DNA from: Sphingobacterium sp. xlx-96
Lineage (GTDB): Bacteria > Bacteroidota > Bacteroidia > Sphingobacteriales > Sphingobacteriaceae
Length of the DNA stretch: 64,000 nucleotides
Assembly: GCF_011007365.1 (NCBI RefSeq)
Contig: NZ_WFKM01000003.1
Coordinates: 248,001 to 312,000, forward strand
Direction of reading: 5' to 3'
Shown here: positions 9,021 through 17,146 of the stretch, piece after piece
Layout: every line of letters starts with the position of its first letter
Numbering within the stretch: position 1 is the stretch's first letter
The notes under the pieces: generated by a model
Told to the model about the DNA's origin: nothing
The model's input: only the letters and a program-made list of their open reading frames with translations
Databases searched by the model: none
Position numbers and translations under genes: made by a program

Positions 9021-10421
9021 TTACTTAACTTTAATGATTTGAGCCATTAGTTCTGCCTCACAAACGATCTTTTCTCCGACCATACCCACCCCTTTCATAC
9101 GGGCAATACCTCTACGGATTGGCTCCAACAATTCGCAACTATAGATGATCGTATCACCTGGCACAACCTGATTTTTAAAACGGGCACTTTCTATTTTCAG
9201 GAACAATGTTAACCAATTCTCAGGATCTGGCACTGTATTAAGGACCAATATCCCTCCGGTTTGTGCCATCCCCTCGATACGTAATACCCCTGGAAAAATA
9301 GGCATTCCTGGAAAATGTCCCATAAACAAATCTTCATTCATGGTTACATTTTTTAATCCCACAACGTGTGTATCCGAAAGTTCCAAAATCTTATCAATCA
9401 TCAAAAATGGTTGACGATGCGGCAAAATATTCATAATTTGTACCGTATCGTAAACTGGAGTAGCGTGTATATCGTACGTATTTATCTTCTTTTTCGCCTT
9501 GTCACGTTTAATCTGATTTTTTATCCGTTTGGCAAATGCAACATTCGCAGCATGCCCTGGCCTTGCAGCCATAATATGACCTTTCAACGGGCGTCCCACC
9601 AATGCCAAGTCGCCAATCATATCCAATAATTTGTGCCGTGCGGGTTCATTTTGATAACGCAGCTGAATGTTGTCTAATATACCTTCATCAGCTACCGTGA
9701 CACGCTTATTGAATAAATTTTGAAGTTTATCCAATTCTTCTGTACTCACCTCTTTGTCGACTATAACGATCGCATTTGACAAATCGCCACCTTTGATTAA
9801 ATTATTATTAACAAGAGCCTCTAATTCATGTAGAAAACAAAAGGTTCGGGATGAAGATATCTCTTTCTCAAACTCATCTATTTGACTGATAGAAGCGTGT
9901 TGGCTTCCCAATACCGGTGAATTGAAATCGATCATACATGTCAGCCTATACCCATCTAAAGGCATCCCCACAATTTCGACTTTACGATCCGCATCTACAT
10001 AATGTATATTTTCCTTTATCTCGTAAAAATCACGATCTGCATCTTGATCTACAAAACCAATCTCTTTTAATTTTTGAAGAAAAATAGTCGAGCTACCATC
10101 CAAAATAGGAACCTCAGGCCCATCCAAATCAATTAATACATTATCAATCTGAAGACCGATAAATGCAGCCATCAAATGCTCAATTGTACTTACAGAAGCT
10201 CCATTCTCAGCAATAGTCGTTCCGCGAGAGGTATCCGTTACATTATCTGCATCAACAGATACGATAGGCTGTCCATCTAAATCGACACGTCTAAACTTGA
10301 ACCAATGATTTTCCGCTGCGGGCTTTATCGTTAGTGTAACAGATTTTCCTGTATGTAACCCAACTCCGGATATAGTAAATTCAGATTTAATAGTCCTTTG
10401 CTTTGCATTCATTTCCTCCAT
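9021..10421 (-). CDS. lpxC-fabZ: Fused LpxC deacetylase / FabZ dehydratase
   Basis: A 466-residue fusion typical of Bacteroidota. Residues 1 to about 310 are LpxC, the zinc-dependent UDP-3-O-acyl-GlcNAc deacetylase, with zinc ligands in STIEHLMAAF and PARHKLLDMIGDLAL. Residues about 320-466 are FabZ, the 3-hydroxyacyl-ACP dehydratase, with the PHRQPFLMID segment and catalytic His in GHFPGMPIFPGVL. Fusing the two ties lipid A commitment to the fatty acid branch that competes for hydroxyacyl-ACP. It sits between lpxD and lpxA with 17-nt gaps. Confidence 0.97.
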   Translation of the reverse strand: MEEMNAKQRTIKSEFTISGVGLHTGKSVTLTIKPAAENHWFKFRRVDLDGQPIVSVDADNVTDTSRGTTIAENGASVSTIEHLMAAFIGLQIDNVLIDLDGPEVPILDGSSTIFLQKLKEIGFVDQDADRDFYEIKENIHYVDADRKVEIVGMPLDGYRLTCMIDFNSPVLGSQHASISQIDEFEKEISSSRTFCFLHELEALVNNNLIKGGDLSNAIVIVDKEVSTEELDKLQNLFNKRVTVADEGILDNIQLRYQNEPARHKLLDMIGDLALVGRPLKGHIMAARPGHAANVAFAKRIKNQIKRDKAKKKINTYDIHATPVYDTVQIMNILPHRQPFLMIDKILELSDTHVVGLKNVTMNEDLFMGHFPGMPIFPGVLRIEGMAQTGGILVLNTVPDPENWLTLFLKIESARFKNQVVPGDTIIYSCELLEPIRRGIARMKGVGMVGEKIVCEAELMAQIIKVK

Positions 10422-10438
10422 ACTTATGGCAATTGATT

Positions 10439-11470
10439 TTATTGTATTTCTTTAAGTTTTTGTTCCAATTCAAAAATTCGCTTCTCAAGGCTAGGCAATT
10501 TTGAATACACAACCTGTGAGCGTAAATGAGCTGTATATGGAGCAAAAGGTGTCCCCCCCCACTTCATATTCTCTTGCTTAATACTTCTGTTAATCCCCGA
10601 TTGCGCTTGCACCTGTGTTCCATCTGCGATACTAATGTGTCCCACTAAACCTACTTGCCCTCCAAGAATCACTTGGCGTCCCACTTTCGTACTTCCGGAG
10701 ACTCCTGTTTGCGCCGCAATAACTGTATTTTCACCGATTTCAACATTATGTGCTATCTGAATCAAATTATCTAGCTTTACACCTTTTCGAATTATAGTCG
10801 ATCCCATTGTAGCTCGGTCTATAACCGTGTTAGCCCCTATCTCGACGTTATCTTCAATAATAACATTGCCGATTTGAGGTATTTTATCGTATGTTCCGTT
10901 TGCCTGAGGAGCGAAGCCAAAACCGTCACTCCCCACAACAGTACCAGAGTGAATTATAACATTTGCTCCTATTGTGCAGTCAAAATATATTGTTACCCCC
11001 GGAAACAAGGTGCAATTATCGCCAATACGTACGTTGTCCCCAATGTAAACTCTAGGATATATTTTAACATTGTTACCGATTTTAACTTCACGCCCCAAAT
11101 AAGCAAATGCTCCTATATAACCTCCTTCACCTATCTGAGCTGTATCGTGAATATACACCTGTTCATCCCTACCCGAACGTTCATTCCGAAACGAATGATA
11201 AATTTTCAATAACTCTGAAAAGGCAGAATAGGCATCTTTAACTCGAATTAGCGTACAAGACACTGCCTTTTGTAAAACAAGATCCTCGTTGACAATCACA
11301 ATCGCTGACTCAGTTGTGTACAAGAAGTGTTCATACTTTGGATTAGACAGAAACGATAACGTTTCGTTAGACCCTTCCTCAATTTTTGCCAATTGAGAAA
11401 CAGAAACATTAGGATTTCCCTCTATTGTCCCGTTTAATAACGTTGCTATTTGTTCGGCTGTAAACTGCAT
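10439..11470 (-). CDS. lpxD: UDP-3-O-acylglucosamine N-acyltransferase
   Basis: A 343-residue enzyme adding the N-linked acyl chain in lipid A synthesis. The N-terminal uridine-binding domain (about 1-100) is followed by a hexapeptide beta-helix, with the catalytic His region SDGFGFAPQANG and IQIAHNVEIGE, and a C-terminal helix. Near the C-terminus the coding strand has a run of eight G (10553-10560) at W-G-G-T, a possible slippage site. It is first in the lpx operon, with a good promoter just upstream. Confidence 0.96.
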   Translation of the reverse strand: MQFTAEQIATLLNGTIEGNPNVSVSQLAKIEEGSNETLSFLSNPKYEHFLYTTESAIVIVNEDLVLQKAVSCTLIRVKDAYSAFSELLKIYHSFRNERSGRDEQVYIHDTAQIGEGGYIGAFAYLGREVKIGNNVKIYPRVYIGDNVRIGDNCTLFPGVTIYFDCTIGANVIIHSGTVVGSDGFGFAPQANGTYDKIPQIGNVIIEDNVEIGANTVIDRATMGSTIIRKGVKLDNLIQIAHNVEIGENTVIAAQTGVSGSTKVGRQVILGGQVGLVGHISIADGTQVQAQSGINRSIKQENMKWGGTPFAPYTAHLRSQVVYSKLPSLEKRIFELEQKLKEIQ

Positions 11471-11477
11471 TTAACTA

Positions 11478-11510
11478 CAAATGTATCTTTTTTTCCCAAT
11501 TAGTTTTCAA
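11478..11510 (-). promoter_or_regulatory. Promoter of the lpxD operon
   Basis: The minus strand reads TTG at 11510-11508, a 22-nt spacer, then TACATTTG at 11485-11478, matching the Bacteroidota -33/-7 consensus. The -7 box is 7 nt before the lpxD ATG. Confidence 0.6.
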
Positions 11511-11528
11511 CTTTTTTATTCCCAAGAC

Positions 11529-12764
11529 TTACTCCACATACCTTAATTCTTTCGGGTAGGTCAATGCATACTTAACCACTCGCCTAGACAAAGCTTCTAA
11601 ATTCGAGAGATCCGATGCTTCTGCTATCTCCAAAAGCTCGCCGCGATTATTTAATATCTTTATAGGCTCTTTCTCTGCACTGTACGCTGAATTTTGTACT
11701 TGCTGATAATAAACTACGTAATCGACATCTGCATCGTTCAACTGAAAGTACTGCTTTGCTTTACGTCTTATCGTCTCTATTTCCGATAAATCGAAACTAG
11801 ATGACCTCATTTCCGTGCCAAATAGATCCCGACGCAGGAGGCGTCGACATAACATACTCAAAATTGGATCATCGTGTAGCTCCCATGCCTTAATCGCGGA
11901 CAAGATATCGGTATCATCCAATTTTGTAAACAGATCCAAATGAATAGCATCTCTCACAAAAATGACCGCATCAATCTTTGCATACAAAAAATGGGCGAAA
12001 GCAGGTGAAGCGGTAAGTTTTTCTCCATTTTCACAAAGCACCCTGGCTCTTGTTAAGATTTTAATCAGCATTTGCTCTGCTGCAATCACTGTCTTATGGA
12101 GATAAACCTGCCAGTACATAAGACGACGGGCAATCAAAAACTTTTCTACGGAATAAATCCCTTTAGCTTCAACAACTAGTTCATCGTCTTTTACCGTCAA
12201 CATTTTAATAATTCGATCAAAAGATATAACCCCTTCAGAAACTCCCGTAAAGAAACTATCTCTGTTGAGGTAATCCATTCGATCTGTATCTAATTGTCCA
12301 GAAACTAATTGATGAAGAAATTTACGAGGGTACCTATCGTTAAAAATTACAATTGCCAAAGACAACTTTCCATTGAACTCTCTATTCAGATTGTCCATCA
12401 AAAGTGCAGATATCATTTCATGTGAAACACCCTCAATTAAAGAGTGCTCCAAAGAATGGCTAAACGGACCATGTCCTATATCATGGAGCAAGATGGCTAT
12501 CAAAACTGCCTCCTCTTCTTCAGCACTGATCGCGACATCTTTACTTCTCAACGTATCGATGGCCAACTGCATCAAATGCATGGCACCAATAACATGCTGA
12601 AAACGAGTGTGCAATGCACCTGGGTACACCATATGTGTCATACTGACCTGCTTAATGTACCGTAGTCGCTGAATGTAAGGGTGCTCGATCAAGTCAAAAA
12701 TCAATCCCGACGGAATTGTAACAAAACCGTACACAGGATCATTAATGATTTTTTTCTTATTCAA
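11529..12764 (-). CDS. HD-domain phosphohydrolase
   Basis: A 411-residue protein with an HD domain: the paired motif HDIGHGPFSHSLEH near residue 93, with an upstream metal His in the RFQHVIGAMHL segment (about 56-66) and a downstream Asp in LDTDRMDYLNRD (about 178). The layout resembles dNTPase/SAMHD1-like proteins of the YdhJ group. It probably hydrolyses a nucleotide phosphate, but the substrate is unknown. It is upstream of lpxD on the same strand, with its own probable promoter. Confidence 0.88.
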   Translation of the reverse strand: MNKKKIINDPVYGFVTIPSGLIFDLIEHPYIQRLRYIKQVSMTHMVYPGALHTRFQHVIGAMHLMQLAIDTLRSKDVAISAEEEEAVLIAILLHDIGHGPFSHSLEHSLIEGVSHEMISALLMDNLNREFNGKLSLAIVIFNDRYPRKFLHQLVSGQLDTDRMDYLNRDSFFTGVSEGVISFDRIIKMLTVKDDELVVEAKGIYSVEKFLIARRLMYWQVYLHKTVIAAEQMLIKILTRARVLCENGEKLTASPAFAHFLYAKIDAVIFVRDAIHLDLFTKLDDTDILSAIKAWELHDDPILSMLCRRLLRRDLFGTEMRSSSFDLSEIETIRRKAKQYFQLNDADVDYVVYYQQVQNSAYSAEKEPIKILNNRGELLEIAEASDLSNLEALSRRVVKYALTYPKELRYVE

Positions 12765-12841
12765 TCTGATTTAGTATTAAGAGTTTTCGTATTTTTATAC
12801 TTGTCGAATAAAAACGACAAACACACCACCTAAGATAAGCG

Positions 12842-12849
12842 CAAAGATA
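12842..12849 (-). promoter_or_regulatory. Probable -7 box for the HD phosphohydrolase gene
   Basis: The minus strand reads TATCTTTG, matching TAnnTTTG, 77 nt before the ATG. No convincing -33 TTG is visible at the standard spacing. Confidence 0.4.
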
Positions 12850-13018
12850 CACACAATGCAGTTAATTTATGTTAAAAAATAGCGTTTTATCTAGATTCTA
12901 ATTAGGTTAGTTTTAAATATAAGCTTATATTATACATATTGGCTTTTCTACTCAAAAATCTACTACGCTTAATTAATTACATAAAAAATAGTAGTAACAC
13001 ATAAGACCACACAAGAGC

Positions 13019-14572
13019 ATGACAAAAACACATATACTTTGGGCGGATGATGAAATTGAATTTTTAAAACCACACATCCTTCTTCTAGAAGAAAGAGGAT
13101 ATAAAGTTAGAACCGTAAACAACGGAAATGACGCTGTAGACGCTTTCAAACAAGAACCCTTTGATCTTGTTTTTTTAGACGAAAACATGCCTGGATTGAC
13201 CGGCCTAGAAACTCTAAGTATACTCAAAACGATCAACCCTACTACCCCGACAATTTTAATAACCAAAAATGAAGAGGAACATTTAATGGAAGATGCTATC
13301 GGTGCAAAGATTGATGATTACCTAATAAAGCCTGTTAACCCAAGACAAATTCTCTTAACCATCAAAAAGTTCACCGAAAATAAAAGGATTATCAGTGAGA
13401 AAACTTCCATGGCTTACCAGCAGGAGTTTAGAAATCTCGGCACAATCATCAACAATGATCTCAACTATGAAGAATGGACTGACGCTTATAAAAAACTTAT
13501 TTATTGGGAACTTTCTCTAGAAAAACTAGAAGATGATAGCATGCACGAAATTTTAACGATGCAAAAAGCCGATGCGAACGCAACCTTTTCTAAATTTATA
13601 GAGAAAAACTACCTAAAATGGATCAACAACCCAGAAGGAAGTCCCACACTATCACATCAGTTATTCAGAAAAAAAGTTTTTCCAAATCTTCAACCAGAAA
13701 AGCCAACTTTCTTTTTTTTAATAGACAACCTCAGATATGACCAATGGAAATTAATTAATGATGTCATTACAGATTATTTCCGACTAGAGGAAGAAGACAG
13801 CTATTACAGTATACTACCTACAGCCACTCAATACGCTAGAAATGCCGTATTCAGCGGTCTTACACCCTTAGAAATGGAAAAGAGATTTCCTGATTTATGG
13901 CAAAATGATGAAGACGAAGGAGGAAAAAACATGCACGAAGACAAATTTCTAGCAGATCAGATCAAGCGACTTTACAGAAGAGAAATAAAACACAGCTATA
14001 CAAAGGTACTCACCCTCGAACAAGGAAAGGAAGTCTTAGACAATGTAAGCAACTACATGCAAAATGACCTCAACGTTCTCGTATATAACTTTGTAGACAT
14101 GCTATCCCATGCACGTACCGACATGGCTATGATACGTGAACTGGCCAACGACGAAGCAGCGTATAGATCACTTACAGTATCCTGGTTCGAGCATTCTCCA
14201 CTATTAGAAGTATTAAAGTGGCTGTCCCAAAAAAATGTCAGAGTCATCATCACAACAGATCATGGGACGATCCAGGTAAAAAAACCAAGCAAAGTTGTAG
14301 GATACAGAAACACCAACACCAACTTAAGATACAAACAAGGAAAAAACCTCAATTACGTAGATAAGGACGTGTTTACAATCCGAAACCCCCACGAAGCACA
14401 ATTACCAAAGCTTCACGTTAGCTCAACTTTTATTTTTGCCAAAGAAGAGGTGTATTTTGTCTATCCGAACAATTACAATCAATTTGTAAATTACTACAAT
14501 GGCACGTTCCAACATGGAGGCATATCTCTCGAAGAAATGATAATCCCATATGCCACATATATACCAAAATAG
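13019..14572 (+). CDS. porX: PorX-type response regulator with PglZ phosphatase domain
   Basis: A 517-residue protein. Residues 1-120 form a CheY-like receiver with acidic pocket ADDE (9-12), phospho-acceptor Asp54 in VFLDENMPG and Lys in LIKPVNP. A helical linker leads to a PglZ alkaline-phosphatase-like domain (about 205-517) with metal-site segments FFLIDNLRYDQW and ITTDHGTIQV. This is the PorX architecture: with the kinase PorY it controls type IX secretion genes in Porphyromonas and relatives, and its PglZ domain is reported to be a nucleotide phosphodiesterase. The TAG stop lies inside the left att repeat of the integrated element. Confidence 0.93.
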   Translation: MTKTHILWADDEIEFLKPHILLLEERGYKVRTVNNGNDAVDAFKQEPFDLVFLDENMPGLTGLETLSILKTINPTTPTILITKNEEEHLMEDAIGAKIDDYLIKPVNPRQILLTIKKFTENKRIISEKTSMAYQQEFRNLGTIINNDLNYEEWTDAYKKLIYWELSLEKLEDDSMHEILTMQKADANATFSKFIEKNYLKWINNPEGSPTLSHQLFRKKVFPNLQPEKPTFFFLIDNLRYDQWKLINDVITDYFRLEEEDSYYSILPTATQYARNAVFSGLTPLEMEKRFPDLWQNDEDEGGKNMHEDKFLADQIKRLYRREIKHSYTKVLTLEQGKEVLDNVSNYMQNDLNVLVYNFVDMLSHARTDMAMIRELANDEAAYRSLTVSWFEHSPLLEVLKWLSQKNVRVIITTDHGTIQVKKPSKVVGYRNTNTNLRYKQGKNLNYVDKDVFTIRNPHEAQLPKLHVSSTFIFAKEEVYFVYPNNYNQFVNYYNGTFQHGGISLEEMIIPYATYIPK

Positions 14573-14582
14573 GTACTTTTGT
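14565..14582 (+). repeat. attL core, 18-bp direct repeat
   Basis: CAAAATAGGTACTTTTGT, identical to 18518-18535. The flanking bases on both sides differ between the copies, so 18 bp is the exact length. It contains the porX stop codon (14570-14572). Confidence 0.9.
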
Positions 14583-14588
14583 AATCTA

Positions 14589-14603
14589 CACTGATAATCA
14601 GTG
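14589..14603. repeat. Short palindrome next to attL
   Basis: CACTGATAATCAGTG, a perfect 7-bp dyad around one base, 6 nt inside the left att core. It may be a binding site for the recombinase or an accessory protein; no second copy was seen at the right end. Confidence 0.4.
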
Positions 14604-14614
14604 AATTAAAATTT

Positions 14615-14644
14615 TAGAGCTCCAAATAGAGCCCCTAAGGGTTG
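14615..14644 (+). repeat. Left arm-type repeat
   Basis: Two tandem 9-mers, TAGAGCTCC and TAGAGCCCC, separated by 3 nt and followed by TAAGGGTT. The same arrangement occurs at the right end in the same orientation, which suggests integrase arm-binding sites. Confidence 0.65.
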
Positions 14645-14649
14645 GTAAG

Positions 14650-15198
14650 TTATCTCTTTTTAATACTGTTTTTTAGTATATCTTTTTCAATTATTTGTTT
14701 AGGCGTTAGACGTGTTTGTTTAGGCGTAATTCTTTTAACATCTAATAGATTGTTATATATCTCCTGTGCTACTTCTTTAGCATCTAAGAGATTATTATTT
14801 GCCTGCTGATGCAAATTAATGTAATCAATTACATCATATAACTTTGTATGTGGTGTTATCTTTTTGTTATAACTTTTATAGAGGTTAACGGAGTACGTAA
14901 TCCGTTCAATCTGATTAGTAATGTAATTATACAATTCATTGAGTTGGTTGTAATCTACAGTACTTTTATACTCCTGAAAGTAGGCATCAAAAAAATCTTT
15001 ATTCTCATTTGTACTACTTACTATTTCTTCATATTCAAATGTAAAATCTTTACCCTTATCTAAATCAACTAACATCAATTCTTTTATCTTTTGATATTGA
15101 TTGAGGATATATAATACATTGCTTTTATCAATTGATATGTTGTATATCAATTTAATTAAATAAAAAGTAGTGTTTGAATGTGATAAACTCATAAGCAA
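14650..15198 (-). CDS. Unknown protein of the integrative element
   Basis: A 182-residue Lys/Asn/Tyr-rich protein that I do not recognise; a second start at residue 3 (15192) is equally possible. It appears mainly helical and soluble. The C-terminus carries two small internal duplications: NNLLD repeats about 17 residues apart, and TPKQ repeats in ITPKQTRLTPKQ, mirrored in the DNA by a repeated TGTTTAGGCGT. It is on the same strand as rep and int and lies nearest attL. It might be a copy-control, excision or mobilisation accessory, but nothing in the sequence proves this. Confidence 0.7.
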   Translation of the reverse strand: MLMSLSHSNTTFYLIKLIYNISIDKSNVLYILNQYQKIKELMLVDLDKGKDFTFEYEEIVSSTNENKDFFDAYFQEYKSTVDYNQLNELYNYITNQIERITYSVNLYKSYNKKITPHTKLYDVIDYINLHQQANNNLLDAKEVAQEIYNNLLDVKRITPKQTRLTPKQIIEKDILKNSIKKR

Positions 15199-15476
15199 AT
15201 ATAAGCGTTTTAAGCTACTTTGTATTGATTTGAAGCATTGATACTATAATTGAAAAACAATTGATTGTAGGCTATACCGTGCCGATATTCCGTATGTTTC
15301 AAATGAAGTATTGAGAATGTGAAAAAGAGACAGAAACGTTTACTATCTGTTATTTATTTTTTCAGTAGAATATGCTTTAAACCGTGTTTTTGTAATTAAT
15401 TGATGATTGAAAATAATTAAAAATGAGTAGTAAAAACAATTAAAATATGCAATATAGTTGCATTATATTTATTCAA

Positions 15477-15537
15477 TTTGCCATTATTTGCCATTAAATA
15501 AATGGGATGCAATTAAATTATGCCCTACTTTGCCCTA
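15477..15537 (+). repeat. Iteron-like 10-bp repeats
   Basis: TTTGCCATTA occurs twice in perfect tandem (15477-15486, 15487-15496). TGCCCTA then occurs twice with a 10-nt period (15521, 15531). The period is close to one helical turn, so all copies would face the same side of the DNA, as Rep-binding iterons do. Confidence 0.6.
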
Positions 15538-15570
15538 TTGTAAGGCAAATAATAATAGTAATTGCCTGTT

Positions 15571-15593
15571 TATCCCTGTTATTTTCAGGGATA
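15571..15593. repeat. Perfect hairpin in the putative origin
   Basis: TATCCCTG and CAGGGATA pair around a 7-nt loop, TTATTTT. HUH Rep proteins often nick in or beside such hairpins, but it could equally be a weak terminator. Confidence 0.5.
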
Positions 15594-15730
15594 TAATAAA
15601 GGGGCTGTTTCATGGCTTCGCCATTCCACCAATGCCCCCATAAAAAAAGCCCCCTATTAATTTAGAGGGCTGAAAATAAAGGCTAACTGACTGCCATATT
15701 TTGCTATATATAATTTACTGATAAATTGCT

Positions 15731-16636
15731 TTAGCGTATGCCGTATTGGCGTAGTGTTTTGTGTGTTTCAGGATGTGTAAATGTTTCTAAAGCATAATCT
15801 AAACTATCTGTTAAATCATTTTGAGAAGGTAATCTTTTACTATACTTATCAATATTGCAATCCCACCTTATTATTTCAGATTCTAGATTATTTAAGTCTT
15901 TACCGATATAGGATAACACCTTATTTTTATTCTCTAAATGATTTCTACTTTTAATTTTCAACGCCTTAGCAATACCGTATTTCCAACTTCTATTTAACCA
16001 GTTATGCCAATATTCATTTTTATCTGAATAAGGTAATGGTATGTAAAATGATATATGAGCGTGCCAATTTTGTGAAGGGTTTTTCTCATAAGATATAAAG
16101 TAATAATCATAAATTAGTTTACCATCTCTTTTGAGATTTTTTAGATAAGATTGAACTAAATTTTGAAATTGATTGAGGGTTAAATCCTTTTGTTTACTGA
16201 CATAATTTTGTTTAACATAGTCTTTGTAATCATCTACAGTATAAGCCCTTTCTTTGTTTTTCAGCTTATATTCTCTGTCTAATGTTAATGTTTCAAAGTA
16301 ATTGAAATCATAGTGTTGTGCATAGAACTCTGTTAGTATTTCTCCAGCCTTTTTATCTAATTTTATAAAAGATATAGACTTATCAATGTCTTTATTGTAG
16401 TCTGAATTCTTATTATGATAATGGGTTAATGATTGCTTATTGTGTGCTTGTTTTCTCTCTTCATCATTTTTATACTTTGGTTTAGCACCTACATTGTTTC
16501 TCCTACATTTCCGTCTCCGTACATTCTTTAGTAAGTATCTTTTTTTACCCTTTATTTTATCAGTTGTGTTAACTACATTGTATATTGATATAGTATTAAT
16601 GTTGTTTAAAATATTTAATGTCATATTTATTATCAA
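15731..16636 (-). CDS. Rolling-circle replication initiator (HUH endonuclease)
   Basis: A 301-residue protein (297 if started at the second Met, 16624). The three motifs of rolling-circle Rep proteins are present in order: motif I FETLTL (about 114-119), motif II HAHISF with metal ligands His192 and His194, and motif III YIGK with a Tyr243-x-x-Lys246 nucleophile. A basic stretch KNVRRRKCRRNN near residue 37 may bind DNA. It would nick one strand at an origin and stay linked through Tyr243. A role as a single-Tyr relaxase for transfer is an alternative. It lies between the integrase gene and the iteron region. Confidence 0.8.
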   Translation of the reverse strand: MIINMTLNILNNINTISIYNVVNTTDKIKGKKRYLLKNVRRRKCRRNNVGAKPKYKNDEERKQAHNKQSLTHYHNKNSDYNKDIDKSISFIKLDKKAGEILTEFYAQHYDFNYFETLTLDREYKLKNKERAYTVDDYKDYVKQNYVSKQKDLTLNQFQNLVQSYLKNLKRDGKLIYDYYFISYEKNPSQNWHAHISFYIPLPYSDKNEYWHNWLNRSWKYGIAKALKIKSRNHLENKNKVLSYIGKDLNNLESEIIRWDCNIDKYSKRLPSQNDLTDSLDYALETFTHPETHKTLRQYGIR

Positions 16637-16830
16637 GTGCTTTTTTCTTATCTTCTCTTATCTAGTAAAGACTAGTTAGCTTTATTTTATTTATAAAAAG
16701 GATAGACCAATTGCCTATCCCTGCTTCAATCCCTCTGCACATCATCAACCTGTTTTTAACTAGTATATATCAATAAGTATCTTTTAACAATGTTGTTTAC
16801 ATAGTAAGTGTTGCATTAATTAACCTTATT

Positions 16831-16903
16831 TGTCATATCAATGTCATATACATAGTATTTGATGTGGAATTCAGTAATTACAATATTGTCATAAAAATGT
16901 CAT
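16831..16903 (+). repeat. Four helically phased TGTCAT motifs
   Basis: TGTCAT starts at 16831, 16842, 16887 and 16898. Each pair is spaced 11 nt and the pairs are 45 nt apart (about four turns), so all lie on one DNA face. They are candidate sites for Rep, an excisionase or a repressor of rep. Confidence 0.5.
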
Positions 16904-17043
16904 CATTTTAGCCTCAAAAAAAATCCTAAAAAATTTTTGACCGTGATTGAAACGTGTACCCACTACAAGCGTATGCCGTTATATCCCGTTATTATATTAA
17001 ATAAGCGGATACAGTGTAATTAATGAGAATTGAATTAATAAAA

Positions 17044-17061
17044 AAAGCCCCTAGAGTGGGG
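17044..17061 (-). terminator. Terminator downstream of int
   Basis: On the minus strand the stem AGCCCC / GGGGCT is followed by TTTTTTT. A second, imperfect hairpin (GGGGC / GCCCC, 17119-17142) lies directly after the int stop codon. Confidence 0.65.
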
Positions 17062-17146
17062 CTATATGGTGGGGTTATTTGTTGCGGTTGTAGGGTTATT
17101 ACTAGGTTATTTTAGGGAGGGGCGCATATACATGCGTGCCCCTTTA

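Larger units (their letters stand above)
15199..15730. other. Noncoding, repeat-rich putative replication origin of the element
   Basis: A 532-nt gap downstream of rep. In order it holds the palindrome ATGCAA-TATAG-TTGCAT (about 15448-15464), tandem 10-bp repeats, an inverted AGGCAA/TTGCCT pair (15543-15567), a perfect 8-bp hairpin at 15571-15593 and a G/C-rich fold-back region at 15598-15655. Repeats plus hairpins beside a rolling-circle rep gene are what a double-strand or single-strand origin looks like. No nick site can be named from sequence alone. Confidence 0.5.
16637..17146. other. Noncoding gap between int and rep with phased TGTCAT repeats
   Basis: A 510-nt, very AT-rich gap holding four TGTCAT motifs, a second copy of the 12-mer AGCGTATGCCGT (16968-16979; the first is at 15733-15744 in the rep 3' end), and two G/C-rich hairpins near the int stop. 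It should contain the rep promoter and int termination signals. No ORF of convincing composition was seen. Confidence 0.5.

Noticed and set aside
10874..11212. 112-codon frame antisense to lpxD
   Set aside because: Shadow of the hexapeptide-repeat coding region; Cys/Tyr-rich composition is the usual antisense by-product.
15458..15643. 61-codon frame in the putative origin region of the element
   Set aside because: It crosses the iterons and hairpins, has Cys/Asn-rich low-quality composition and no start signals.
16637..17146. CRISPR-like repeat array
   Set aside because: The repeats are hexamers at 11-nt and 45-nt spacing, far too short for CRISPR repeats, and no cas genes are present.
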